Assembly: GCA_038324085.1 (NCBI GenBank)
Contig: JBBQHP010000001.1
Coordinates: forward strand, 1 to 64,000
DNA: 64,000 bases
From: Ga0077523 sp038324085
GTDB lineage: Bacteria > Pseudomonadota > Gammaproteobacteria > Burkholderiales > Ga0077523
Reading direction: 5' to 3'
Under the pieces are notes generated by a model. It had not been told where the DNA came from. It did no database searches and was given only the letters and a program-made list of their open reading frames with translations. Below are positions 15,936-24,675 of this stretch, in pieces (position 1 is the first letter of the stretch; each line of letters starts with the position of its first letter). The position numbers and the translations under genes are program-made.

Positions 15936-17623
15936 TGGTCCGCGAGATACTGATGGACAAACGACACGGCCATCGAGCCCTCGCCCACGGCGGCGGCCAC
16001 CCGCTTCATGGAGCCCTGGCGCACGTCGCCGGCGGCGAACACGCCCGGGACGCACGTCTCCAGCAGGAACGGATCGCGCTCAAGCGGCCAGACGGCCGGG
16101 GAGCGGACATCCGCCGTCAGGTCGCGACCGGTGAGGATGAAGCCGTGATCGTCGCGCAGCACTGCGTCGCCGAGCCATTCGGTGCGCGGCTCGGCGCCGA
16201 TGAAGATGAACAACGCGGCCGCGCCGAGGGTGTCCTCCGCGCCGGTCTTCTCGTCGCCGAGGGTCACGCTTTCGAGATGATCGTCCCCGGATACCCGTAC
16301 CACCTTCGTGTACGGGCGCACGGTGATGTTGGCGGTCTCGTCGATGCGATCGATGAGATATCTCGACATGGTCGCCGCGAGGCCCGCCCCCCGAACGATG
16401 ATGGTGACGTTCCGCGCGAAGGTTGCCAGGAAGATCGCCCCTTGGCCGGCGGAATTGCCACCGCCGACGATGATCACGTCCTGGCCCTGGCAGATGCCGG
16501 TCTCGGTGGTCGCCGCGCCGTAGAAGACGCCGGCGCCGGTGACCGCCTCCAGCCCCGGCGCCGCGAGCTTGCGATACTGCACGCCGCTCGCGATGACGAG
16601 GGACCGGCAGCCCACCTCGGTGCCGTCGGACAGGCGCACGAACTTGTACGGCGCCTGCACCCGCAGCCCCGTGACCGACTGGGTCAGGATCAGGTTGGCG
16701 CCGAAGCGCTTCGCCTGGGCCACCGCGCGACGCGACAGGTCGGCCCCCGACAGGCCCGCAGGAAAGCCCAGGTAGTTCTCGATGCGCGAACTGGTGCCGG
16801 CCTGTCCGCCGGGCGCTTCCTTCTCGATGATGGCGCTCTTCAATCCTTCGGAGGCGCCGTACACCGCTGCGGCCAGTCCGGCCGGTCCGCCGCCGACGAT
16901 GAGCAAGTCGTAGACGGTACCCCCGCCGTGCGTGGACAGACCAAGCCGTTCGGCCAGGACGGTCGTCGCTGGACCCAGCAGTCGCGAACCGTCCACCAGC
17001 ACCACCAGCGGCAGCGAGGCACTGTGGGCCCCCGACAAAGCGCTCTGCTCTTCGGCCGGAAGCAGGTCGATGATCTGCCGCGCTTCCGCGTCGCGTTCGA
17101 TGTCGAGCCAGCGGTAGGGGACATGGTTGCCTGCCAGGAACTCGCGCAGTTCGTGACCGAGCGGCGACCAGCGGTGATCGATCACCTGGACGCCACGGAA
17201 CGTGGGCTTCTGGACGGATCGCCAGTCCTCGAGCAGATCGCCCAGCACCGGATAGAGGTTCTCCTCGGGCGGATGCCAGGGTTTCATGAGGTAGTAGTCG
17301 AGGCGGACGCGATTGATGGCGCGGATCGCCGCGTCCGTGTCCGCGTAGGCCGTCAGGAGCACCCGCCGTGCGTTCGGATACAGCCTGGCAGCTTGCTCGA
17401 GAAACTCGACGCCCGTCATCTCGGGCATGCGCTGGTCCGCGATCAGCAGCGCCACCGGCGCACGCCGCAGGCGCAGATCGGTCAGCGTTTCCATCGCGAC
17501 CAGGGGTGACTCCGCCCGCACGATGCGGTAGTCGGCCCCATAGGCCTCGCGCAGGTCGCGTGCTACGGCACGCGAGACTTCGGGCTCGTCGTCCACGGCG
17601 AGGATGACGGGCTTGTCGGTCAT
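15932..17623 (-). CDS. Response-regulator receiver fused to thioredoxin-reductase-like flavoprotein
   Basis: The protein has 563 residues in three parts. The receiver domain (1-125) has acidic residues 'AVDDEP' and the phospho-acceptor Asp63 in 'IADQRMPE'. A linker of about 110 residues follows. The pyridine nucleotide-disulfide oxidoreductase part has FAD site 'DLLIVGGGPAGLAAAVYGAS' and NAD(P)H site 'VIIVGGGNSAGQGA'. Where thioredoxin reductases have CATC, this protein reads 'GAATTETG', so the redox-active cysteine pair is absent and it cannot be a standard disulfide reductase. Phosphorylation may gate flavin chemistry or partner binding. It is translationally coupled to the kinase gene. Proteins of this fused architecture are known from other bacteria, but I know of no settled function. 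Confidence 0.9.
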   Translation of the reverse strand: MTDKPVILAVDDEPEVSRAVARDLREAYGADYRIVRAESPLVAMETLTDLRLRRAPVALLIADQRMPEMTGVEFLEQAARLYPNARRVLLTAYADTDAAIRAINRVRLDYYLMKPWHPPEENLYPVLGDLLEDWRSVQKPTFRGVQVIDHRWSPLGHELREFLAGNHVPYRWLDIERDAEARQIIDLLPAEEQSALSGAHSASLPLVVLVDGSRLLGPATTVLAERLGLSTHGGGTVYDLLIVGGGPAGLAAAVYGASEGLKSAIIEKEAPGGQAGTSSRIENYLGFPAGLSGADLSRRAVAQAKRFGANLILTQSVTGLRVQAPYKFVRLSDGTEVGCRSLVIASGVQYRKLAAPGLEAVTGAGVFYGAATTETGICQGQDVIIVGGGNSAGQGAIFLATFARNVTIIVRGAGLAATMSRYLIDRIDETANITVRPYTKVVRVSGDDHLESVTLGDEKTGAEDTLGAAALFIFIGAEPRTEWLGDAVLRDDHGFILTGRDLTADVRSPAVWPLERDPFLLETCVPGVFAAGDVRQGSMKRVAAAVGEGSMAVSFVHQYLADQ

Positions 17624-17684
17624 GACGGCGGGAGACCGGATTCAGGCCGCGCCGGGACCCCGCTCGCTGGGGGCACCCGGATGC

Positions 17685-18158
17685 TCAGGAGAGGTAAGAC
17701 CGCAGCATCCACGCCATCTTCTCGTGCTCCTCGATCTTGCCGGTGATGAAGTCGTTGGTGCCGATGTCGCCGAACTTGTCGCCGACGATGTCGACCTCCT
17801 TGCGCAGCCGCTGGATGATGATCTCGTGATCGCCCAGCAGATCCTTGATCATCGCCTTCTCGCCCGAGGTCTTGCCGTTGTCCTCCTTCAGCTTGGTGAG
17901 CTTCAGGTATTCCGCGAGCGATCCCGCGGCACGCCCGCCGAGCGCTCTTGCACGCTCCGCGACCTCGTCCATCATCTCGTCGAGAAGCTCGTACTGGGCC
18001 TCGAAGAACTTGTGCGTCTCGCTGAAATCGGGACCCTCGACGTTCCAGTGGTAGTTGCGCGTCTTGATGTACAGAACGACTTCGTCGGCAACGAGGCGGT
18101 TCAGGATCTCGATCACGCCTTTTCTCTGGGCATCGCTCAAGCCGATGTTCGGTTTCAT
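17685..18158 (-). CDS. dps: Dps-family ferritin, DNA-protecting protein
   Basis: The protein has 157 residues, the usual Dps length. The inter-subunit ferroxidase motif is clear: 'TRNYHWNVEGPDFSETHKFF', followed by 'LLDEMMDEVAERARALGG'. Dps dodecamers oxidise Fe(II) with peroxide, store the iron and bind DNA under stress. The ATG at 18158 has GGGAGA upstream. A candidate -10 (TATACT, minus strand, 18208-18203) lies 45 bases before the start, without a good -35. The gene is divergent from thioredoxin and shares 216 bp of control region with it, which fits joint oxidative-stress use. Confidence 0.92.
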   Translation of the reverse strand: MKPNIGLSDAQRKGVIEILNRLVADEVVLYIKTRNYHWNVEGPDFSETHKFFEAQYELLDEMMDEVAERARALGGRAAGSLAEYLKLTKLKEDNGKTSGEKAMIKDLLGDHEIIIQRLRKEVDIVGDKFGDIGTNDFITGKIEEHEKMAWMLRSYLS

Positions 18159-18374
18159 CCCTGGTCTCCCTGGTTCGCGACCCTGCCGGGCCAATCGTTG
18201 CGAGTATAGGCAATGCGCTTCGCGACGGATGTGAAATTCTTGCTATCAGGCTGATCGAAAAAAACGACCGGCTTGACGGGTTGCGTTCCGTCCCGCGCGC
18301 TCATATCTTGGAGCGGTGGAACGCGTGACGGGATCGCCCGCGCGCCCCCGTTCAACAGGCAAAGGAGTGCCGTC

Positions 18375-18758
18375 ATGGCTACCGTCGAACTGACGCAGGA
18401 GAACTTCGAGTCGGTCATCTCGGGCAACGACATCGTGATCGTCGATTTCTGGGCGCCTTGGTGCGGGCCCTGCCGCGCGTTTGCGCCGGTGTTCGAGGCG
18501 ACCTCCGAACAGCATCCCGGCGTGGTGTTCGCCAAGATCAACACCGAGGCCGTGCCGGAACTGGCTCAGGAATTCGGCATCCGCGCGATTCCCACCCTCA
18601 TGGTGTTCCGCGAGGAGGTGATCCTGTTCTCGCAGCCGGGCGCGATGATGGGCGGTGCCTTCGAGAAACTGATCGAGGAGGTCAAGGAGATCGACATGGC
18701 CAAGGTACATAGCGAACTGGCCGCGCGCGAGACAGGCACGCAGCCGGCCGAAGCCTAG
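18375..18758 (+). CDS. trxA: Thioredoxin
   Basis: The protein has 127 residues: a thioredoxin fold with active site WCGPC (Cys30/Cys33) and the cis-Pro loop 'IRAIPTLMVF'. A C-terminal tail of about 20 residues extends past the usual 108-residue domain. It reduces protein disulfides in the cytoplasm. The ATG at 18375 is preceded by AAAGGAG. A TTGACG at 18273 could be a -35 element, but no matching -10 lies at the right distance. A second thioredoxin-fold gene without the active-site cysteines follows 17 bp downstream. Confidence 0.92.
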   Translation: MATVELTQENFESVISGNDIVIVDFWAPWCGPCRAFAPVFEATSEQHPGVVFAKINTEAVPELAQEFGIRAIPTLMVFREEVILFSQPGAMMGGAFEKLIEEVKEIDMAKVHSELAARETGTQPAEA

Positions 18759-18775
18759 CCGGCCCGAAGACCGCC

Positions 18776-19201
18776 GTGATCGCCGCGCTCCCTGACCGCC
18801 ATGCCCTGGATGAGCTTGTCCGGTCGCCCGGCACGCTCGCGGTCGGGTTCGGGGATCCCGCGAACGAAGCGTCGAACGCATTCCTGACCGCCTTCGAGGC
18901 CGTGGCGGAACGCGTGCCGGAAATTGCCTTCCGGCGCGCGGTGATGCCGCCCGCGGAGCCGATAGCGCAGCTGTTCGGAATCCGCGCGCTGCCGGCCCTG
19001 GTGCTGTTCCGCGACGGGGTCGGACTGTTCGCCGGTCCCGCGACCTTCTCGGCGGCACAGTTGGAAGCGTTGCTGCGGCGCGCCCTGAGTCTCGACATGA
19101 ATACGGTGCAGGCAGAAATGCAGCGGGAACGCGACGCGGAGGCGTCCATGGCGACGCACCTGGTATGTCCGACCGCGCGCCGCGGGAACATCTCCCGATA
19201 G
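18776..19201 (+). CDS. Thioredoxin-fold protein lacking the CxxC active site
   Basis: The protein has 141 residues from a GTG at 18776. The second half matches the thioredoxin core, with 'IAQLFGIRALPALVLFRDGVGLF' (parts), the same cis-Pro loop as its neighbour. The N-terminal region reads 'LAVGFGDPANEASNAF' where WCGPC should be. Redox activity by the normal mechanism is therefore excluded. It may be a chaperone-like or binding partner of the upstream thioredoxin, as in hydrogenase-accessory HyaE/HupG-type proteins, which share this loss. No hydrogenase genes are present. The C-terminal 20 residues are poorly conserved-looking. Confidence 0.7.
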   Translation: MIAALPDRHALDELVRSPGTLAVGFGDPANEASNAFLTAFEAVAERVPEIAFRRAVMPPAEPIAQLFGIRALPALVLFRDGVGLFAGPATFSAAQLEALLRRALSLDMNTVQAEMQRERDAEASMATHLVCPTARRGNISR

Positions 19202-19226
19202 GGTCGCCTCAGGGCGAGCAACGGTT

Positions 19227-20129
19227 CTAGGCCAGGAGAGCCGCGCGCACTGCGTCTTCCTTCAGGCGGGACAAGAACCACTTCAACGCCTTGCCGGCCC
19301 CCCGCGGACGCCACGCAATGTACAACTGGGCCGTCGGCTTGGTCTCCTCCACCTCCATGATCAGCAGGCGGCCTGCCGCGACGTGGGGCTGCGCAAGGTG
19401 CACCGGCAGGTAGCCGATGCCGAGGCCGGCGACGTGCGCCTCGAGCTTCGACTGCATGCTGGGCACGTTCAGGCAATCCTGTCCCGACAGCAGCCCGGAA
19501 CTGCGCGGCGGCAGGCTGCGCGAACTGTCCGCGGCGGCGATCGCCCGATGCACCAGCAGGCTTTCCGGGGGGAGCGGCTCCGGCGCACCCGCGAGGGGGT
19601 GATCGGGTGCGACCACGAACACGAACTCCACCCTGCCCAGGGGCTCGATCGAACAACCGCCCTCCGGCGGTGGATCCCCGGACACGCCGATCACGAGGTC
19701 CGCCCGGCCCGACAGGAGCGAGTCCCAGCCTCCGGCCAGGATCTCTTCGCCGAGCCGGATCCGGGTGCCGGGATTGAGCCGGTAGAACGTCTCCAGCAGG
19801 GGGAACAGCCGAGCCAGCGGAATGACCTCATCGACTGCGATCGCCAGTTCCGCTTCCCATCCCTGCGCGAGTCGCCGCACGCGTTGTTCTATCTCGCCCG
19901 CTGCCCGCAACAGGTGCCGACCTTCGCGCAGCAATTCCTCGCCGGCCGGCGTGAGCTTCGCACGGTGGCCGGTGCGGTCGAACAGGACGATCTCCAGATC
20001 CTGTTCGAGCTTCTGGACCGTGTAGGTCACGGCGGAAGGCACACGATGCAGTTCCTCGGCCGCGGCGGCAAAGCTGCCGCGGCGGGCAATGGCATCGAGC
20101 GTGGCGAGGGAATCGAGGGAGATTCGCAT
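19227..20129 (-). CDS. LysR-family transcriptional regulator
   Basis: The protein has 300 residues. The N-terminal winged helix-turn-helix ('LATLDAIARRGSFAAAAEEL', then 'PSAVTYTVQKLEQDLEI') is followed by a LysR substrate-binding domain of standard length. The gene is divergent from the RND pump operon across a 209-bp region with a TGACC-N4-GGTCA dyad, so it is the natural candidate regulator of that pump. The co-inducer is not predictable. The ATG at 20129 starts the helix-turn-helix domain directly. Confidence 0.92.
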   Translation of the reverse strand: MRISLDSLATLDAIARRGSFAAAAEELHRVPSAVTYTVQKLEQDLEIVLFDRTGHRAKLTPAGEELLREGRHLLRAAGEIEQRVRRLAQGWEAELAIAVDEVIPLARLFPLLETFYRLNPGTRIRLGEEILAGGWDSLLSGRADLVIGVSGDPPPEGGCSIEPLGRVEFVFVVAPDHPLAGAPEPLPPESLLVHRAIAAADSSRSLPPRSSGLLSGQDCLNVPSMQSKLEAHVAGLGIGYLPVHLAQPHVAAGRLLIMEVEETKPTAQLYIAWRPRGAGKALKWFLSRLKEDAVRAALLA

Positions 20130-20171
20130 GGCAGAAACCGGGAAAACTCAGCTATGATAACGGTCGATTAA

Positions 20172-20185
20172 TGACCCTTTGGTCA
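20172..20185. promoter_or_regulatory. Candidate operator between LysR gene and RND pump
   Basis: TGACC-CTTT-GGTCA is a perfect dyad, 43 bases from the lysR start and 154 bases before the pump adaptor gene. Its size and interrupted symmetry suit a dimeric regulator. It does not fit the T-N11-A LysR core exactly (12 bases between). Confidence 0.35.
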
Positions 20186-20338
20186 GCACCAGTACGCCGG
20201 TCACGCCAGCCGCTCCGGCGCGGATTCAGGGGTGCAGACCGTCGCCGGCGCCGGATGCCTTGGGGGACCTTCCCCCCTGGGGGACCGCAGGCGCCACGCT
20301 TCCTCCGTATCAGCACACATCCGTTCGAGGCTTGTCCT

Positions 20339-21496
20339 GTGAAGACCACTCGTCGCTATCGTTTCGCCCCCTGTCTCATCGCCCTGCTGGTCGCCGGATT
20401 GATCGCCGGGTGCGGGGCCAACTCCGAATCCAACCCACCCGGTGGCGCCAAGCCCGCCGAAGGCAAACCGGGGGGAGCGCCAAAGGCCGCCGCCGGCGGT
20501 CCCGCGAAAGGCGGGCTGCCGGTCAAGGCCGAACCGGTCAAGGTGGGCCTGGTGGAGAACGAGATCACGGCAGTCGGTACCCTGCTGCCGGATGAAAGCG
20601 TGGTCATCCGCTCGGAGATTCCGGGCCGGGTCGTTTCGCTCAATTTCCAGGAAGGCCAGGCGGTGCAGAAAGGCGCCAAGCTCGTGACCCTCGATCCGTC
20701 CGAGTATCAGGCGCGCCTTGGCGGCACGACTGCCGATGCGATCAAGGAAAAGCAGCGCTATGAGCGCGCGAAGGAGCTGCTCGCGAAGAATTTCGTGAGC
20801 CAGGACGCGGTCGACGTCGCCAAGGGCAACATGGACATTGCCCTTGCGAAGCAGGAGCAGGACGAGGTGGCTGTGTCGAAGACGACGATCAGGGCCCCGT
20901 TCGGTGGCATCGTCGGCCTGCGACTCATCAGCCCGGGTGCATACGTGAAAGCCGGCGAGGACATCGTGCGGCTCGACAACGTGAGCTCCCTGAAACTCGA
21001 TTTCCGCGTTCCGGAGATCTACGTCTCCAAACTGAAGCCCGGCCTCACGGTAGGAATCCGCACGGAGGCGTTTCCCAACGATGTGTTCGAAGGCAAGATC
21101 TTCGCGATCGAGCCCACTGTCGACGAGAAGAGCCGCACCGTGCTCGCGCGGGCGCACGTCCCCAACAGCAACGTCAAGCTCAAACCGGGGATGTTCGGGC
21201 GCGTTTCGATCCTGCTCGAGTCACGACCCAACGCGGTGATCGTCCCCGAGGAAGCGATCTGGCCGCAGGGCAAGGACGTGTTCGTCTACAAGGTCGTGGA
21301 CGGCAAGGCGGTCCTCACCAAGGTCACGCTGGGGGTGCGCCGTCCGGGCGAGGTGGAAGTACTCGAAGGCCTGGCCGAGAACGACGTCGTCATCACCGAC
21401 GGCCAGATGAAGATGAAGGACGGCGCGCCGGTGACAGTACTGCCGAGGCCGGCGGCAGCGGCGGCGGCGCCTGAACAAGCCAGGAAGGGGGGCTGA
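20339..21496 (+). CDS. RND efflux periplasmic adaptor (membrane-fusion lipoprotein)
   Basis: The protein has 385 residues from a GTG at 20339; this start places a lipoprotein signal with lipobox 'LIAGC' (Cys25) at the N-terminus, whereas the longer frame would bury it. A Gly/Pro/Ala-rich linker (26-60) leads to the barrel-sandwich lipoyl domain ('VRSEIPGRVVSLNFQEGQAV' region), a short alpha-hairpin ('YERAKELLAKNFVSQDAVD') and beta-barrel ('TTIRAPFGGIVGLRLISPGA'). It links the inner-membrane pump encoded next door to an outer-membrane channel. No TolC-type gene follows, so the channel must be encoded elsewhere. Confidence 0.93.
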   Translation: MKTTRRYRFAPCLIALLVAGLIAGCGANSESNPPGGAKPAEGKPGGAPKAAAGGPAKGGLPVKAEPVKVGLVENEITAVGTLLPDESVVIRSEIPGRVVSLNFQEGQAVQKGAKLVTLDPSEYQARLGGTTADAIKEKQRYERAKELLAKNFVSQDAVDVAKGNMDIALAKQEQDEVAVSKTTIRAPFGGIVGLRLISPGAYVKAGEDIVRLDNVSSLKLDFRVPEIYVSKLKPGLTVGIRTEAFPNDVFEGKIFAIEPTVDEKSRTVLARAHVPNSNVKLKPGMFGRVSILLESRPNAVIVPEEAIWPQGKDVFVYKVVDGKAVLTKVTLGVRRPGEVEVLEGLAENDVVITDGQMKMKDGAPVTVLPRPAAAAAAPEQARKGG

Positions 21497-21500
21497 TCCC

Positions 21501-24500
21501 ATGGTGCTATCCGACGTCTCCATCCGGCGGCCGGTCCTGGCGACGGTGATGAGCCTGCTCATCGTCCTGATGGGTTACCTCTCCTACACGCGCATGGCGG
21601 TGCGCGAATATCCCAATATCGATCCGCCCGTGGTCTCGGTACGCACCGTGTACAAGGGCGCGACTGCCCAGGTGATGGAAAGCGCCATCACCCAGCCGCT
21701 GGAAGATTCGCTCTCCGGCATCGAAGGCATCAAGACCATCAAGTCGCAGAGTCGCGAAGAGGTGAGCCAGATCACGGTCACGTTCGTGACCAGCCGCGAG
21801 ATCGACGGCGCCGCCAACGACGTGCGCGACCGCGTTGCGCGGGTCCGCAAGAATCTGCCCGCCGCCTCCGACAATCCGGTCGTATCCAAGATCGAGGCGG
21901 ATGCCCAGCCGATCATGTGGGTTGCGCTCACCAGCGGACAGCACTCGCCGATGGAGCTGACCGACTTCGCCGACCGCTATCTGACCGATCCGATGAAGGC
22001 GATTCCGGGCGTGGCCTCGGTGATCATCGGCGGCGAGCGGCGGTACTCGATGCGCGTGTGGCTCGATCGCGAGCGCCTCGCGGCCCAGGGGCTCACCGCG
22101 CAGGACGTGGAAGACGCGTTGAAGCGGCAGAACCTCGACTCGCCGGGCGGACGCATCGAGAGCACGCAGCGCGAGTTCACGGTCCAGGCGCGCACCGATC
22201 TTCGCTCTCCGGAAGAGTTCAACAACATGATCATCAAGGAGGTGAGCGGTTATCCGGTCCGCCTCCGCGACGTCGGCCGCGCCGCGCCGGGCCCGTACGA
22301 GAACCGCAAGGTGGTGCGCGTCGGGGGCGAACAGGCCCTCGGCCTCGGCATCGTGAAGCAGTCCACGGCCAACACGCTCGAAGTCGCGATTGCCGTGAAG
22401 AAGCTCATGCCCCATCTCACCTCGACCCTGCAACCGGGAATGAAGATGTGGGTGGCCGTGGATACCTCGCAGTTCATCCAGGCTTCGGTCGACTCGGTCA
22501 GGGAAACGATCCTGATCGCCCTGGTGCTCGTGGTGCTCGTGATCTTCTTCTTCCTGCGCGAGTTCCGCGCCACGATCATCCCGGCCGTCACGATCCCGGT
22601 GTCGATCATCGGCCACTTCACCTTCCTCAAGGTGATGGGTTTCTCCATCAACACGCTGACGCTGCTCGGGGTGGTGCTGTCGATCGGCCTGGTCGTGGAC
22701 GACGCGATCGTCGTGCTGGAGAACGTCCACCGGCATATCGAGGACGGCATGAAGCCGTTCAAGGCGGCGCTGGTCGGAAGCAAGGAGATCGGCTTCGCGG
22801 TGATCGCGATGACCGTCACGCTCGCCGCCGTGTTCACGCCGTTGTCGTTCGCCGAGGGCAACACCGGCAAGCTGATGACCGAGTTCGCGCTGACCGTGGC
22901 CACGTCGGTGATCGTGTCCGGTTTCGTGGCGCTCTCGCTCGTGCCGATGATGTGCTCGAAATTTCTCAAGCACGATCACAGCTGGCTGTACCGCAGGACC
23001 GAACCGTTCTTCTTGGGCATGGTGCGGGGCTATCGCGGGACGCTGTCGTGGACGCTGCGTCACCGCTGGGTCATCTTCATCGTGTTCTTCGCCACCTTGG
23101 GCGCGATGGTCTGGCTGTTCAATCAGCTGAAGAGCGAACTCTCGCCCGAGGAGGACCGCAGCCTGTTCCTCGCCTTCGTGATCACCCCGGAGGGCTCGAG
23201 CATGCAGTACACCGACAACTACATGCATGCGGTGGAGGAAATGACCAAGAACGTGCCGGAAATCGAGACCATGTTCGCCGTCGTGGCGCCGGGTCTCGAT
23301 CGGCCGAACCCGGTCAACCTCGGAGTCGCCTTCACCGTGCTCAAACCGTGGTCCGAGCGCACCCGCACCCAGCAGCAGATCACGAAGGAGCTGGGGCCCA
23401 AGCTGTTCGGCGGGTTGCCCGGCGCGTTGTCGTTCACCAAGGCGCTGCCTTCGCTGGGACAACCGCTGTTCTCGAAGAAGGTCGAGTACGTGATCTACGG
23501 CAACACCTATGACGAGCTGCAGGCCGATGTGAACAAGGTCATGGCGAAGCTGCGGGACTATCCGGGCATCACGGCGCTCGACACGGACCTGAAGCTCAAC
23601 AAGCCGCAACTCGCCGTCAAGATCGATCGCGAAAAGGCCGCGGCGCTCGGGGTGTCGATGGAGACGATCGGACACACGCTCGAAACGCTGCTGGGCGGGT
23701 TCGACGTGACCCGCTACAAGCACGAAGGCAAGCAGTACGACGTCGTCGTCCAGATGGAGGACGACAAGCGCCGGCAGCCGAGCGATCTGACCTCGATCTA
23801 CGTGCGCGGCGACGACGGGACGCTGCACCAGCTGTCCAACCTCGTGTCGCTCCAGGAGACAGTGGGGCCGAAGGAGCTGAACCACTTCAACAAGCTGCGC
23901 GCCGCGGTGATCAACGGGGAGCCGAACGGCAACTACACCCTGGGCCAGGTGCTGGATCACATCGACTCGGTGGTCAAATCGGAACTGGGGCCGGAAACCC
24001 GGACCGACCTGGACAACGTGTCGCGCGAGTTCCGCGAATCGAGCGGCCAACTGGCCATCACATTCGCGCTGGCGCTGCTGATCATCTACCTCGTCCTGTC
24101 GGCGCAGTTCGAGAGCTTCGTGGGCCCGCTCGTCATCATGTTCACGGTACCGCTCGCCATGACCGGGGCCCTGCTCGCCATGTACATCAATGCCAAGCTG
24201 CAGAACGGAGGGACACTCAACGTCTACAGCCAGGTCGGGTTGGTCATGCTGGTAGGCCTGATCACGAAGCACGGCATCCTGATCGTGGAGTTCGCCAACC
24301 AGTTGCGGGAACGCGGCGTCGCGCGGATGGATGCGATCGTCGAGGCGGCCACGCTGCGGCTGCGGCCGATCCTGATGACCACCGCGGCGATGGTGCTGGG
24401 TGCGCTGCCGCTGGCGCTCGCGCACGGCGCCGGCGCCGAATCGCGCCAGGCCATCGGCTGGGTCGTGGTCGGCGGCCTGCTGCTCGGGACACTGCTCACG

Positions 24501-24608
24501 CTGTTCGTGATCCCGACCATCTACTCCCTGGTCGTACGCTCGGTGCACAAGACACCCGAAGAAGACATCGATACGGCGCCTGGACTGGTTGCAGAGCCGG
24601 CCACGTAA
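21501..24608 (+). CDS. HAE1-type RND multidrug efflux pump, inner-membrane subunit
   Basis: The protein has 1035 residues, the standard RND length, with 12 predicted membrane spans and two large periplasmic loops. The N-terminus 'LSDVSIRRPVLATVMSLLIV' and the proton-relay TM4 motif 'GLVVDDAIVVLENVHRH' (paired Asp) place it in the hydrophobe/amphiphile (HAE1) group, with AcrB/MexB relatives. It exports drugs or other amphiphiles using proton motive force. It starts four bases after the adaptor gene. A hairpin terminator follows its stop, so the operon has just two genes. Confidence 0.95.
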   Translation: MVLSDVSIRRPVLATVMSLLIVLMGYLSYTRMAVREYPNIDPPVVSVRTVYKGATAQVMESAITQPLEDSLSGIEGIKTIKSQSREEVSQITVTFVTSREIDGAANDVRDRVARVRKNLPAASDNPVVSKIEADAQPIMWVALTSGQHSPMELTDFADRYLTDPMKAIPGVASVIIGGERRYSMRVWLDRERLAAQGLTAQDVEDALKRQNLDSPGGRIESTQREFTVQARTDLRSPEEFNNMIIKEVSGYPVRLRDVGRAAPGPYENRKVVRVGGEQALGLGIVKQSTANTLEVAIAVKKLMPHLTSTLQPGMKMWVAVDTSQFIQASVDSVRETILIALVLVVLVIFFFLREFRATIIPAVTIPVSIIGHFTFLKVMGFSINTLTLLGVVLSIGLVVDDAIVVLENVHRHIEDGMKPFKAALVGSKEIGFAVIAMTVTLAAVFTPLSFAEGNTGKLMTEFALTVATSVIVSGFVALSLVPMMCSKFLKHDHSWLYRRTEPFFLGMVRGYRGTLSWTLRHRWVIFIVFFATLGAMVWLFNQLKSELSPEEDRSLFLAFVITPEGSSMQYTDNYMHAVEEMTKNVPEIETMFAVVAPGLDRPNPVNLGVAFTVLKPWSERTRTQQQITKELGPKLFGGLPGALSFTKALPSLGQPLFSKKVEYVIYGNTYDELQADVNKVMAKLRDYPGITALDTDLKLNKPQLAVKIDREKAAALGVSMETIGHTLETLLGGFDVTRYKHEGKQYDVVVQMEDDKRRQPSDLTSIYVRGDDGTLHQLSNLVSLQETVGPKELNHFNKLRAAVINGEPNGNYTLGQVLDHIDSVVKSELGPETRTDLDNVSREFRESSGQLAITFALALLIIYLVLSAQFESFVGPLVIMFTVPLAMTGALLAMYINAKLQNGGTLNVYSQVGLVMLVGLITKHGILIVEFANQLRERGVARMDAIVEAATLRLRPILMTTAAMVLGALPLALAHGAGAESRQAIGWVVVGGLLLGTLLTLFVIPTIYSLVVRSVHKTPEEDIDTAPGLVAEPAT

Positions 24609-24634
24609 ACTCCCGACCGCTTGCATCAACCCTG

Positions 24635-24657
24635 AAACCCGGCCACGTGCCGGGTTT
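24635..24657 (+). terminator. Rho-independent terminator of the RND operon
   Basis: AAACCCGGC (24635-24643) pairs perfectly with GCCGGGTTT (24649-24657) around a CACGT loop. It is 27 bases after the pump stop codon; a short CTTTT lies a few bases beyond. Confidence 0.65.
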
Positions 24658-24675
24658 CCCGCTTTTGGAGACGAC

